A DNA stretch of 29,070 nt from Rhizomucor pusillus (GCA_900175165.2 FWWN02000623.1:1-29070); one strand, 5' to 3'. Shown: positions 7,999 to 20,369, counted from the stretch's first letter. Numbers and translations are program-made. The notes: a model not told the origin generated them from the sequence alone.

Positions 7999-10768
7999 AA
8001 CGAAATATTCCGCCTGCGAATAATATTTATGTTCTTCGCTATCGTAGAGAAAAAAAAGGCCGCTGTTGCATATTTTCAGGCACTACTGCTGACATCACAT
8101 AGACTCTTCTACCGACGATCCAGACCACGTTTTACTGAAACACGTCGACTAACGTTAGGATGAGTTCTGACCATTGTCACTAGTGCTTTGTTTTGAGAAC
8201 CTTAGACCTGGGCCCTCCTATGTCCCACACGCTCCCTCTCTAAACGCTATTACGAGCGATGCAGGTTTTTTCCTCAATTTTCCTCAATGCATCTGTATTT
8301 AAGCGATCACAACGCAGCTGTCAAAAATTCCTATGATCGAAAAGTCGCAATACAATTGGATGATCCGGGCCGGGATCGGTGTATGGACGATCAAATCAAG
8401 CAAGGGTCTGCTCTTCATGAGGTCTGTGCTTTTTGAAACAAACGTAGTTTCGAACTCTGCAATCTATTCTTGGCATTTCCTTCCCTATGACGTTTCCAAT
8501 AAAATTTGCATTTGAAACCTGTACAAGCATATTCTTCTGCAAAGAACTAAAAAAATTAGTCTACATTGACCTGATCTGTTTTGTATTTTCTGGATCGAAG
8601 TTTCAGATGGTCTGAGCCTCGGGTATTCATGGAAAGTAGAATGCCAAGCCGTTTTACTACGCAACAGATTAAGGCAAATAGAATATAGTAACCCTACCCC
8701 GTGCGCAAGTTGTCTGATTCACATTAACGACGATATAGATTTTGGCATTCTTTCTGCTATTGTGCTTATGAATGCGGACAATCATGAATATATGATTGCT
8801 CACTATCTCACAGTGGATATTTTCCTGAGTAGAATTTCTACCCAGTAGTTTCAAATCTTTCTGCGCAAACCCATGCTGGCTTTCTATTTTTTTTAAAAAA
8901 TCTAATTTTCCAAAGAAGCGACATTGCTATCTAGATATATCTACCTAGATTATATCTTCGTCTCAATAGTATATTTTCAGCGTGAACTTTGCTTTGTGAT
9001 ATCCGGAGCTAATCTGGGAGATTCCCTTGCACCATTGAATCTTTTCAGTATTGATGTATGGTTTGCTTATGAAGCTTCTTAATTGATTAATATGTAATGA
9101 ATTACCAACGCACAGAATTTATCTGAGCACTCCTTCGAAAACTTTCTCGGCAACCTCATTCCTGAACAAAGTTGAACACCAGTCTTCCCAGCCAGGCTCC
9201 TCTGAGTTTAGAAGATACCTATAATACAGCAATTATCTTATGCGTAGTCTTGTCAAGCGCGAAAGGACCTTATGCCGCCGGAGCTTATCAAGTCCAGTGG
9301 AGACACAGGCCTGAGCTGAAGTCTGGTGGATATATTGGACCTGCCCATTTCAACCATTCTACTTTAATATATGTAGCTATGTGCGTTGTGAAAGATGCCA
9401 ACGACATTCAATCTTGCTAATTGCTATTTAAAGAAATGAAACACAAGTGATTGTCTGCATTGCTTTACAGCACTCCTGAGATCTTTTCGGTGTCACGAGC
9501 TAGTGCTCTCTGAGTCTTCTAAAGTCATTGTACTGTATGCATAACAACACTTTGATCTTTATTGTGTCCTCCATCATGTCCATATATTTCTTTCAGGTCT
9601 CTTATGTCCACCCGACTTTATCAAATTGGGAGGGCATAAGAACATTGGCCTGCTTGGAGACATTGGTCACAATTTTCGCCAGCAGATATAAAACTATAAT
9701 GCAACAGCATACGCAAGGTCACACCAGGACATCTTCAACCGTCATTCTCATGCTCACGACCTAGTGGTATCAATGGATATCTTGATTTTTGTTCCAAGAC
9801 AAGTATTCAGACAATCTCGACCTACAACTAATACACAATCCGTCGTTCACTACATTATATCGCTTGCGACAATTCCAGGGCTACAATTGAGTATCATTCT
9901 CAAAAATGCTGCATATTTCTCGTCATCAGATCGAATTGATGACGCATATCAATACAAAAGAGATACAACAAGGAGTGTCACGGTTCGGACATATTTTCTT
10001 TTCCAACTATAACGGGTAACGGCAGATGGGATCAGCACCCAAAACGGGCGACATTGCAACGAATTTCCAAAACCCTGTATCCACAATCATGATTATCCAC
10101 GCTACACAGCAAGAGCAAGCATAGCAACGAACAGCAAAGACTAGGTCGTTATAATTTCGGACATCTTTTGGTCTGTCGGTGATCTATATGCCTATCCGAT
10201 GTCTTGGGAGATAATTGCCTCCTGAATGATGAGACAAATCCTGGATGACAACCAGAGATTGGGACGCGATAGATATCCTGGCCGTCCGTATATCTCTCGA
10301 GGGCGGTATCCTGTTTCGCGGGATGGAATAGCTTCAAAGAACGTCGGTTGATCGGCAACAGAGACGGTAGCCCGATTGTCTATCGATGGACATGAGGACA
10401 TGGATGACCTCCATTACCACCTCCAAGCGCATGAAAAAAGAAAACGGAGCTATATGGAAACATTTTTCGTTTCGGGCCTTGATGAACAAAGAAGATCTTA
10501 CCGCAGCAATCGCTGGGACACAACGCAAGACAAATTGAGAACAGCATCTTATGAAACAGAACAACTTCGCATCTATTTAGTAATTCTCTATCTTTTCATA
10601 CCTACGGGGAGCCCTTACCCGGGCGGAGAACAAATGATCCATCTTTTCTTTTAATCGCCGCATCCCTTCGACGAATTAAAAGGGATGCCTAAACTATTGA
10701 CGGCGGCAAACCACCATTGTTCCAACTGTTTGATTTATCAAAGATTTAAATCATCGAAATATCGACTC
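7999..10768. other. Gene-poor region
   Basis: About 2.8 kb in which I find no frame with a recognisable domain and no convincing chain of splice-linked exons. It holds scattered AT-rich stretches (8880-8970), a short direct repeat TTTTCCTCAA (8268-8285) and open frames of up to 92 codons that lack motifs. Much of it could be decayed mobile DNA, but nothing identifies which. Confidence 0.5.
10660..10688. repeat. 9-bp perfect inverted repeat (stem-loop)
   Basis: GCATCCCTT and AAGGGATGC are separated by 11 nt. Weaker outer complementarity (CGCCG with CGGCG near 10701) could extend the structure. It lies about 80 nt before the retroelement insertion; its function is unknown. Confidence 0.4.
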
Positions 10769-10786
10769 TAGGGGATGTAGTGTAGT
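10769..10786. repeat. Left target-site duplication (5' tRNA-Ala fragment)
   Basis: TAGGGGATGTAGTGTAGT is identical to 12031-12048. Sixteen of its 18 bases are the first bases of the tRNA-Ala gene. It marks the left edge of the inserted element. Confidence 0.85.
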
Positions 10787-10974
10787 TTATAGTTCGTTTA
10801 TTCTAGGGCAATGCCATGGCCGCATAGGGCATTGTAGGCTGCCTGTTGAGCGATTGGGAGGGGGGTATATATAATAAAAAAAAACCTCTGTCGAACGAAC
10901 CAAGAGGAAAAAAAGGTACGGATTTTACATGAATGTCGGGAGTGCGGAGTTACATGATGATAGGGAAGGGAGAG

Positions 10975-10978
10975 NNNN
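10975..10978. other. Assembly gap (4 N)
   Basis: Four undetermined bases lie inside the 3' untranslated part of the LINE insertion. A four-base run of N is usually a placeholder, so more sequence may be missing. Confidence 0.95.
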
Positions 10979-11362
10979 ACAAAACTCAAACTGAGAAAAA
11001 CCTCCTAGGAAAGAGAGGATAAAAAAGAAGGAAAGGAATGGGGGAGACATCAGACCATAACTGGCAGGAGCTGGAGCAAATGAAGACGAGGGAGTACATC
11101 GGGGAAAAACGAAGTACATATCGCGTAGGGTTAGCGGGAAGCGAGGTTCTGCGACGCCTCTAGGAAGAAGGGTACCAGGACGAGGTTCATCTTCGAAGGG
11201 AGTCGGAGAGGTAATTTAGTCTATTAAAAGTAAAGCCGGCCAGAGCGTTTTCCACCTTCCGAGGTTAGACGGTACTTTGCTCGGCAGCAGATTCAGCGCC
11301 GTGTCAATGGCTTCGGCACCAGTGGGGAGATCTGGGTGAAGAGAGCTCAGCGACCATCGGAA

Positions 11363-12030
11363 TTAGCGAAGAGTCGACTGAAGAAGATGGCAGGAGGAGA
11401 GACGATCCCGGTTCGCTTTGGGAGCGCCACACTGGCAGGCAACAGACGGTGTTGGAGGCAGCCAAGCAAGACGCCAATTCAGCAGCCGATGGCGTTCTTT
11501 CTTACTGCACGGCAACGACAGGATTGGATCCCATACCGGTCGACGTAACCCGCGTTTCACCGCCACAAACTTGTCCGGCGTGTTCACGAGCTTGTCAATG
11601 TCAGCTTGCATGAGCTTTTCCACATCTTCCCACAGCACAGCAGTACTGGTGTGCGGCCGGTCACCGGGCTCATGAGATGCTTGCGGACGGGTGCCCAAAG
11701 AACATTGCGTCGAAGGGGACCCCAACAAGCTTCTCTAGGATGCTTACGGAGCTGAGGGATAACACACGCCACGAGTGTATCTGGAGGCAGGGTTCGTGCG
11801 CGAAGGGCAAACTTGGTCTGCAAGACCCAATAGCGAATATGCATGCGCGGTAGGGCAGAAAGTGTTTGGAGGTAGACCGTTCCAATAGCCTTTTCTTTAG
11901 GATCACGAAGAAGACACATTCTGAGACTTTGTCACTGTGTTTCCTCGAGTCCCTCGGAAGCAGGCTTGGTCAGGTACAGGAGGGGGAGGCTATACTCCAA
12001 GATCGGACGAACAAAGACCTTGTAAGCGCG
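11363..12030 (-). pseudogene. Reverse-transcriptase C-terminal fragment of the LINE element, broken
   Basis: The translation begins AYKVFVRPILEYSLPLL, the RT thumb region seen in many fungal and animal LINEs. An in-frame TGA interrupts it where family members read ...QN.CLRMC. It continues through RMHIRYWVLQTKFALRARTLP, then shifts frame near 11640. It ends VWDPILSLP, NWRLAWLPP and a CxCGx8LxxC cluster typical of the zinc-binding C-terminus of these proteins. The upstream endonuclease and RT palm (YADD) are absent. With a stop and a frameshift it cannot encode an active enzyme. Confidence 0.8.
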
Positions 12031-12048
12031 TAGGGGATGTAGTGTAGT
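12031..12048. repeat. Right target-site duplication, overlapping the 5' end of the tRNA-Ala gene
   Basis: It is an exact copy of 10769-10786. Because the duplicated segment covers the first 16 bases of the tRNA, the copy next to the rest of the tRNA rebuilds a complete gene. Confidence 0.85.
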
Positions 12049-12105
12049 GGCTATCACATCTGCTTTGCATGCAGAAGGCCCCGGGTTCGATCCCCGGCGT
12101 CTCCA
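12033..12105 (+). tRNA. tRNA-Ala (anticodon UGC)
   Basis: The sequence folds as a full cloverleaf. The acceptor GGGGATG pairs with CGTCTCC with two G-U pairs and discriminator A. The D arm follows, then anticodon stem TCTGC/GCAGA with loop TTTGCAT (anticodon TGC, positions 34-36), a 5-nt variable loop, and T stem CCGGG/CCCGG with loop TTCGATC. There is no intron and no encoded CCA. A TTTTT Pol III terminator follows at once. Box A and box B are internal, so the retroelement directly upstream need not silence it. Confidence 0.95.
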
Positions 12106-12110
12106 TTTTT
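12106..12110 (+). terminator. RNA polymerase III T-run terminator of the tRNA-Ala gene
   Basis: Five T residues follow the discriminator base directly, the usual Pol III stop signal. Confidence 0.75.
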
Positions 12111-12461
12111 AACATTTTCTCGAAACTCATTGCACTTTTCTACTTTTTTCTTTTTCTTTTTGCTATTTCTCGCCTAGCTTTTTAGTATTCAAAATTCGTA
12201 AAAAAATAACCATGAAAATTGGGTGGAACACCAAGTTTTAAGCTGGAACGAGCAATGGCTATATTGTTGAGTTGGTATTGGGCATTTCCGTACCATGAAA
12301 AATGATATAATGAAAACGCAGCCAAGACATCACTAGAGATAATATTTTCGTCGAAAAGATGCAATGAGACGCTATCCTTGCCATAGATTATCGGTGTTTG
12401 TGCCGCCTGTCAAAATAACAAATGTTCATATCTCGCAAACTCAGTTTGTTACTCTGGAACT
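12111..12461 (+). other. Promoter region of the mitochondrial AspRS gene
   Basis: About 350 nt of AT-rich DNA between the tRNA and the AspRS start codon. It opens with a pyrimidine-rich TTTTTTCTTTTTC stretch. No clear TATA box near the start codon and no gene are seen. Confidence 0.4.
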
Positions 12462-15060
12462 ATGGCACCGGGCCTGCTTCGATGGCGAACCTTGACTGCA
12501 TTAGCACTTAGGAGACAATCAATACGCCCTATAGGTCAGCAACGGGCGTTTTGCAAGAGCGCTGCAATGCGCAATGCGCAACAAGTATCTACTGGGTACA
12601 AAGATGCCGATCGGTACCACGGATCGTACCCGAAACGAACACACTTGTGTGGCGATCTCAGGAGCAAACACGACGGCGAGCGTGTCGTTTTGAATGGATG
12701 GGTTCAGTCTCCGAGGTATGATCAAAGAGCGTTTTGTTCCATTACCTATATGTGCCAACACTTTGCAGAGCTCTCTCTCAAGATTTGATATTTATCCCAA
12801 TCCGCGATGCTTCAGGCACCACCCAGCTTGTCTATCGCTCGACAGATCCAAAGCTAAAAGCTGACATACAAAAGCTGACGGCAGAAAGTGTCATATGCGC
12901 GCAGGGCATTGTACGAAAGAGACCGGAAGCCATGATAAACAAGCGACTTTCTACCGGAGACATTGAAGTAGAAATTGAAAAGATATATTGCTTGAATCCC
13001 GCATCCACATCGTTACCTTTCTGGCCTTCACAACAAATCAAGTCTTTGGTAAGGCGATAGTCTGCGTAGTTCATCTTTGGCTGATAATTGACGCTGCATT
13101 GACGACATACATAGCCTAACGAAGAAGTTCGGCTTCGGTACCGTTACCTGGATTTACGAAGGGATGAGCTTCAACGCAATATCAGGATGCGATCGACGGT
13201 AGCAAACGCTGTGCGTAACTACCTGATTGAGAATGGTGCGGCTACCCTACCCAATTTCGCTCCATCCATGTTTAATCGCTAAATTGCATCGTAGGGTTTG
13301 TGGAGATAGAGACGCCTATGCTGTTTAAATCAACACCAGAAGGTGCGCGAGAATTCATTGTTCCAACTCGAAAGAAAGGAGCTTTTTATGCATTACCTCA
13401 GAGTCCTCAGCAGGTAATGAATCAAAATTCTCAGAATCGTTATATTATCAGAGCATTAATGGCGTTCCAAAGCACAAGCAAATGCTGATGGCAGCAGGCT
13501 TCGACCGATATTTTCAAATAGCACGATGCTTCCGAGATGAAGACTTGCGAGCTGATCGGCAGCCAGAATTCACACAGGTACGTATGCAACTAAGTAACAG
13601 AGTATTCCAGAAAATGCTGAATACCGGACATAGATCGACCTGGAGATGTCGTTTGTTACTGCCAAGGAAATTCAAGATATTGTAGAAGGTTTCGTTACCG
13701 TGATATGGGACAAAGCATTAGGTGTCAAACTAGACAGGTCTTCGTTCCCGAGGATGACTTATCAGGAAGCCATGTCAAAAGTAGGTATTCTTGCAGATTA
13801 GTTATTACCTAAATATTAGACTCAACAGATCATATTATCTAGTACGGATCTGATAAACCGGATGTTCGCTTCGGCTTGCAGGTATATATGAGATATGGTT
13901 TTGCAATGAATCAATCTGCTGAGAAGACTTGTATGCAAATAGATCAAAGAGATAGGGTCGTTGCTACCGGATGTCGTCGGCAAAGACGAGGCATTGGATT
14001 GTCTTGTCATAAAAAAGGGTTCTGCAATTACCGGTGGCGAATTGAAAGCGATGCAAAAGTCACTAGAGCTATTGGAGGAAAAGGTAGACTCTACATCAAA
14101 GCAGTATACATAAACTTTGTATTTATCCAGGTCTGTTGCAGGATTTTGCATTTGTCAAGGTCAATGAAAACAATATCAGCAGCTGGCTATCTAAGCTCGG
14201 AAAGTTGAAGGAGTCTAAAGCCGTTGGCAATGTAGAGCATGAACTGAACAGCAGCTTGGACATTGCTGTTGGTGATCTTGTGCTCGTCCACAAACGTACG
14301 CGCTATCTTTATGTGAGTATCTATATCAATTTTCGGATGAGTTCACGTTGATTAATATCGTCATGAAAGGGCGGAAATACCTTGATGGGCAAAGTACGAT
14401 TGCATATCGCCAATCTGTTACAGGAAAGAGGTCTTCTAAACATTGATCCTAATGCTTACAAATTCTTGTGGGTTGAATCTTTCCCATTATTTACGCCGGA
14501 CGAACAAGGCATCCGCACATGGCAGGCGACACATCATCCTTTCACTGCACCCTTCGATGAGGATATACCATTGCTAGCAACCGACCCTGCAAAGGTACGG
14601 GGCCAGCATTACGATCTTGTGCTAAACGGAATGGAAATTGGTGGCGGATCCATTCGTATCCACTCACCAGTCATGCAAAATTTCATCTTTGAAAAAGTGC
14701 TACAGGTATGGAGGAGAGCATTGTTATCTTTCCGAAACGGCTCTATTGAACCTATATATGCAGCTAGAAGAGCATGAATATCGTCGATTTGATCACTTGA
14801 TCGATGCTTTAAGCGGAGGATGTCCTCCACATGGCGGCATCGCACTTGGTAAGCGCATCTTGTTATATAAAGTTTGCAGAGAGAAATTACTGAAACATAT
14901 TACAGGCTTCGACCGACTTATGTCCATCCTATGCAACGCTGGCTCCATTAGAGATGTGATTGCATTCCCCAAAGCAGCCGGCGGAAAGGATCTAGTCGTA
15001 AACAGCCCTTCAGAAGTGACTGTTGCACAACTCAAGGAATACGGATTGCGAATAGAATAA
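12462..15060 (+). CDS. MSD1: Aspartyl-tRNA synthetase, mitochondrial (DARS2/Msd1 type), 12 exons
   Basis: Exons are 12462-12715, 12769-13048, 13115-13235, 13295-13413, 13473-13577, 13634-13780, 13843-13881, 13943-14083, 14142-14312, 14370-14705, 14764-14848 and 14906-15060. Every junction keeps phase, giving 650 residues, the usual size. An Arg-rich, acid-free N-terminus (about 40 residues) is a mitochondrial targeting signal. The OB-fold anticodon domain begins RTHLCGDL and includes [11 protein letters not shown]. Class II motifs follow: a YRYLDLRR block, motif 2 [19 protein letters not shown], the bacterial-type insertion domain ([14 protein letters not shown]), and motif 3 GGIALGFDRL formed across the last intron. 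The enzyme charges mitochondrial tRNA-Asp. The bacterial-type insertion domain argues against the cytosolic enzyme. Confidence 0.95.
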
Positions 15061-15253
15061 GATAAATAATTTATTGCTTAAACTACCTCTTTTCACATAA
15101 TTCTTGTAACACAGCTCTAGACAAAGTAACCTGCTGCAATTGTATTCAGAAAGGCAACTACTCCGAAATGCGTGCCATTAGATTTCCCGAATGAAGAAAT
15201 CGTAGAAGCAAGAAGAACCTCTCTCTTTCGTTGCCGTAAAAAAGTTTATTACA

Positions 15254-18200
15254 ATGGACGCATCCTCGTCCAGCACTGTACTATCATCCGTTACTTCCAC
15301 GGCAGAAGCTATCTTATCGACCGATCCAGTTGTCGCAAGCCCCGAGTCAAGATCGACCTTGTCACTGATCGCCGGTTTCCTGCCGACTGCGCTGATCAAG
15401 TTGATCGGTCTGGCGACATTCTCTGTCCCTTTACTGTTTTACCGAATCCTGACATGGTCATTTACTCTTCATCTCAATTTCTCTTCGCTACTTGTGATCC
15501 TTGGTGTTATGCTAGTGGCGGCGTACCTAGTAGTCCGCTACAGGTACCTCAACAAGTACTCTCGTCTGCGATCGACTGAACCACCAAAGTCGACTTCTTC
15601 CTTTTTCGACCTGCATCCTGATGATTCGACCGAAGAGGATTCAGAATACAAGCCAGGCCTGAAGAACTATCCGGACGAGTTCCTATCAGCCTTCCTTTCG
15701 TCCATCAAGATTTTCGGCTATTTGGAGCAACACGTGTTTCATGAATTGGCCCGTCATTTGCAGACCAAGAAGCTTCTGGCAGGTGATACTCTTTTTCGAA
15801 ATCCTGAGCAGGAGCGCTCGTTTTACATTGTTGTGCACGGACACGTGCAATTGTTTGCAAAGCCTGAGACGGATCACGAAGATGATGATGAGAATGAAAA
15901 TATGTATGCTTCGAACCTCGACAACGACGAAGGTGTCAATGATCGCTTTAGACACTACACACTGATCAATGAAGTTGGTGCTGGTGGAACTCTGTCGTCC
16001 CTGTTCACGATCCTTTCCGTGTTTCGAGACAGTGTAGATCGAGAAGAACAGAAAAAGAAATCGCAAGAGCGTCAGCTCACTGCATTCAACAGGGATAGTT
16101 CTCACGAGAACCTGCGAACCGTTTTCCCGAACCTCCAGTCTGAATCTCTCGAAGGAACTTTCAAGAAACATCGGTCGGGGTTGATCTATCCCAAGGCCAA
16201 GCTGTCGTCGTCTCCTAGGCCATCGGATATGGAAAGCGATAGTAGACCCAGCAGAGACAACAGTGATCTGGATGAGATAGAGGACCCCGACCTGGATACC
16301 CGTAAGATATCTATCAGCGGCCGCGCAAAGCTGCCCAGCTTGCCTACTATTCAGAGACAATCTCGATCTGTTCATCCGAACATCGTTGCTAGAGCTACCG
16401 TTGATACTACATTGGCAGGTAATTATGCTATATTTGTCATTGTTTCACCCAAACATATATTTCTAACGCAACAGATTAAAGTTATTCCGGAAGAGGCGTT
16501 CCACAAGCTAACTCAAAAGTTTCCCAAGGCTGCTGCCCATATTGTGCAAGTGATCCTGACACGTTTCCAGCGTGTTACACTAATGACGGGCCATCGGTAC
16601 CTTGGTTTGACGGAAGAATTGTTGCGTCTCGAAAAGATGGTCAATGAATCAGCTAGCTTAGATACGCTGCCGCAAGATTTGTTTGTACCTGGTGGTATCG
16701 AGCGTCTACGAAAGAAGTTTGCGCAGCCTAGTGACCATCATCAAGGAGAAATGGGCAATGCCATTGGTATGTCCTTGACAAAATCGGATAGCACTGGTTT
16801 CCTCCAGGCCATGGATATTCCACCGACTCCTGCTATCAATAGCACCCACAACACTCAGTCTCCTCCGCGTCCTCGCATCTTGCCATCCTCTCCTCCCAAA
16901 CCCAATCACCGCGAACACAATGAATACAGTGTCGAAGATGACGAACATTTGCGCACATCCATTATGCAGAGTCTTTCCGATTGTCTTGGACTACGCGAGG
17001 AAAAGAAAGGCGAACATACGCCATCCTTGGCATCTTCACTTTCTCCTCAGAGTTCACGCCATCGACATAGGCCTTCTGGTTCTTCCAGCCTTGGACCTGA
17101 AAGCTTGAAATCCTCTTCAAGATATTACTATCCAATGGATTTATTTTCGCATGCTGGAACCGTTGATGCCAGTGCTTCTCCTTCATTGGGAGCTTTGTCT
17201 GTCCCTTACGATGATGACATTGATGCTATTTCGACGGTCTCCTCTGTCCAATCTGGAAACGACTACAGCGCCAGCGGCGAAGTTTTCTCATCGAATGATG
17301 TCCAAATCTTGTACTTTCCCAAGGATGCAATCTTGGTCAAGGAAGGCGAGCATAACAATGGTTTATTTTTCGTTATCGATGGTCTCTTGGACGCTTCTAT
17401 GACTCCATCCAACGACGACGAGATCTCCTTGGAGGAGTCGCAGAGTGCATCAAAGGAATGGCAGAGCAGGAAACGCAAGTCGTCTAAGATGAAGAGACAC
17501 GCCAGCTTCAACCTTTCTCCATCCACATCAACGTCGTCTGTATTGTCATCCAGTGACGAGCAACAGCAGCAGCAACAGCAACAACAGAAGAATACTGCTG
17601 CCGATGAAGGCGCACCCAACACAGTCAAAGAATCGGCTTCGGTCTTGCAACGCTACGGACCAGTGTACGCTCACAAAGCTCCTGTTGGCCGCACTGATAT
17701 CAAGGAAAGAAAGAAAGAACGAGAAGAAATCTCAAGAAAAAAACCATTGTTTGTTATAAAGCCCGGTGGATTAGCGGGCTATCTAGCGGCTTTGACTGGA
17801 TATCCCAGCTTCGTGGAAATCAGAGCAAAGACTGATACGTACGTTGGTTATCTTTCCAAGAAGGCATTGGACCGGATCATTGACAGACATCCTGCTGTCA
17901 TGTTAAAGTTGGCACAGCGGCTTGTGGGACTCGTCAGCCCGCTAAGTAAGTATTTGTACATTTTATCCTATTATATGCATAACACTAATCCCGCTCTGCA
18001 GTTCTGCATATTGATTTAGCACTGGAATGGATGCAGGTTAATGCTGGCCAGATCATCTGCCGTGAGGGACAGCCGAGCAATTCGATTTACATGGTATTGC
18101 ATGGTCGTCTCAGAACCATCAAGGGCAAGAAGGAAGGAGGCATTGAAATATTGGGAGAATTTAGTCACGGTGATACAGTCTGTGAATTGGAGGCATTAGG

Positions 18201-20279
18201 TAAGAAAATGCAGATGCGCGGATAATTGACGATATATGTATTGACCGCTTCTTTTGTCGTCAGCTGGAATTCCTTCGCCTTCTACGCTCCATGCTATTCG
18301 AGACAGTGAGCTCGCACGGATACCAAAGACGCTGTTTAATGCATTGACGTTGCAGCACCCTGAAATTACCCTACAGATATCTCGAATGGTGGCATTGCGC
18401 TCCCTTCAACTCGTTACCAAAGCATCGCCGCAAGGCGGCAGCATGATCCAACTACGAAACAAAACTATTACGCCAGCTGACGCTATAAACAATGCTACGC
18501 CTGAGCTCTATGGCTACAACAATGCTAACCTGAAAACCATTGGTATCTTACCTGTCAATGCATCGGTACCTGTCACTGAATTCGCCGAGAATCTGAAGAG
18601 CGCATTGATACAGTCAGTGGGTGCTTCATGCATTCTGCTAAACAGCGCTACTATTACCTCTGTAATGGGCAAGCATGCATTTTCTAGACTTGGCAAGCTC
18701 AAACTTGCATCTTGGCTTGCAGAGCAAGAAGAAAAATATCGCATTGTCTTGTACTTGGCTGACAGCGGTGTCAAGTCTCAATGGACACGAACTTGTATCA
18801 GACAAGCCGATTCCATTCTCCTTGTTGGTTTGGGAGATGGAGACCCCTCTGTTGGTGAATATGAACGCTTCATGATCAACATGAAGACGACTGCACGCAA
18901 GGAGCTGGTGCTCTTGCACGGTGAACGATCATGCACCACGGGAACGACGCAGAATTGGCTGAAGGTATGTATATATAGTCATGTTTGCAAACAAACGAGC
19001 AAATGACTCGAGATAAATTTTCATTCTATAGAATCGCCTGTGGATCCAAGCACATCATCACATTTTTATGCCTATGCGAAAGAGCACGACGCTCACGAGC
19101 GATAGAATGGTCAGACCGCCGTGGCTGGCCGCTCAGGGCCGAAAGATGACCGAAAATTCTATCAATATGATGAAGAACGTCAAGGGACAGCTGGTCAAGT
19201 ACTACTCTGCAGTGCCCCAACTGCCTCAATTTGGACGTCTACTAGTGCTGCGAAAGAGCGGCAGTAGTCCATTAGCAAATGCCAGTGCCAGCAACGCGGC
19301 ACGAGACGATTTTGCAAGACTTGCGCGCCGCTTATGCGGCAAGTCTGTCGCGTTGGTGCTTGGCGGCGGTGGCGCACGTGGTATTAGCCACATTGGCGTC
19401 ATACAAGCACTGGAAGAAGCGGGTATCCCTATTGACATCATTGGTGGAACAAGCATTGGCAGTTTTGTGGGTGGCCTGTATGCCAAGAACCGTGACCTCG
19501 TATCCACGATAGCACGCACCAAGTTATTCTCTGGACGAATCACTAGTATTTGGCGTAATCTAACGGATTTAACCTACCCGCTAACAGCTTGGTTTACTGG
19601 TCACGAGTTCAACCGATCCATTTACAAGTGTCTTGGCGACAGCCAGATCGAAGACTTTTGGCTTCCATACTTTGCAGTGTCCACAAACATCACTTACTCG
19701 CGCATGGAGGTGCATACGACTGGGTATGCTTGGCGCTACATTCGCGCATCGATGACCCTTTCAGGCTACATTCCACCAATATGTGAGAATGGCAATATGC
19801 TCGTGGATGGCGGGTACATGGACAACTTGCCAGTGTCCGTCGCCAAGAGCATGGGAGCCGATATTATCATTGCGGTGGACGTTGCATCTGAAGATGATAC
19901 CAGCCCTGTCAACTATGGCGATTCGATCAGCGGATTGTGGGCGTTGTTGTACAACCTGAATCCGTTCCGTTCATACAACATCCCGAGCATTGCGGAAATC
20001 CAGAGTCGACTAGCGTATGTCAGCAGTGTATCCAAACTGCAAGAAGCCAAGATGACGGATGGCACTTTGTACGTTAAGCTCCCTGTGCAACAATGGGGAA
20101 CACTTGAATTTGACAAGTTCAAGGATATCTTCCAACTTGGATACGATGTGGGTCGGCAGGTAGTAGATGGATGGCGCAAACATGGCTACGCATCTGGTAG
20201 AGTTATCAAAGATTCCGACGAATCCATATCCCGGGGCCAAGAAGTCAAAGGCAAACGTGGCCGCCGCAATAGTATATAG
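15254..20279 (+). CDS. NTE1: Lysophospholipase NTE1 (neuropathy target esterase homologue; patatin-like phospholipase B), 5 exons
   Basis: Exons 15254-16418, 16482-17945, 18002-18199, 18264-18964 and 19032-20279 give 1591 residues, near the fungal norm of about 1500. Two hydrophobic segments near residues 39-63 and 75-95 are the ER anchors. Cyclic-nucleotide-binding-like domains follow: the first begins in the SIKIFGYLEQHVFHELA region, with others near DVQILYFPKDAILVKEGE and in exon 3 (INAGQIICREGQPSNSIYMV-like). Low-complexity Ser/Asp-rich loops separate them, including a Gln run near 17560-17587. The C-terminal patatin domain has the GGGGARG oxyanion loop (about 1287-1293), GTSIG with nucleophile Ser 1317, and the DGG catalytic Asp near 1435. 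The enzyme deacylates phosphatidylcholine and lysophosphatidylcholine at the ER. Intron 1 is a stop-free 63-mer, so the long frame reads through it. Stop TAG is 150 nt before the SHO1 start. Confidence 0.95.
16419..16481 (+). other. 63-nt in-frame intron in NTE1
   Basis: The donor is GCAG|GTAATT and the acceptor ATTAAAG. Removal joins DTTLA to VIPEEAFHKL, the sequence usual in NTE1. Retention would add 21 hydrophobic residues without a stop. A CTAAC branch-like site lies about 20 nt before the acceptor. Confidence 0.8.
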
Positions 20280-20369
20280 AATCACGACCACGAGGAGATT
20301 TGTGCTACAATACTTTGCAAACATTTTCGGAGTGCTAGCATTATTATTGCGCCAAAAATTTCCAAACGG

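Larger units (their letters stand above)
10787..12030 (-). mobile_element. 5'-truncated LINE-type (non-LTR) retrotransposon inserted in a tRNA-Ala gene
   Basis: The element lies between the two 18-bp direct repeats and is oriented on the minus strand. Its 5' (right) part encodes the C-terminal end of a non-LTR reverse transcriptase polyprotein. Its 3' (left) part (10787-11362) is untranslated and ends in an AATAAA-containing sequence with no long poly(A). Only about 1.24 kb remains, as expected for abortive reverse transcription in target-primed integration. Four undetermined bases (10975-10978) mark an assembly gap inside the 3' part, so its true length is unknown. Confidence 0.8.

Noticed and set aside
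10769..10786. A second tRNA gene beginning here
   Set aside because: Only the first 16 bases match tRNA-Ala; there is no anticodon or T arm. It is the target-site duplication.
15686..16375. 229-codon minus-strand open frame
   Set aside because: It is antisense to the first NTE1 exon, which has clear family motifs; no motif is seen on the minus strand.
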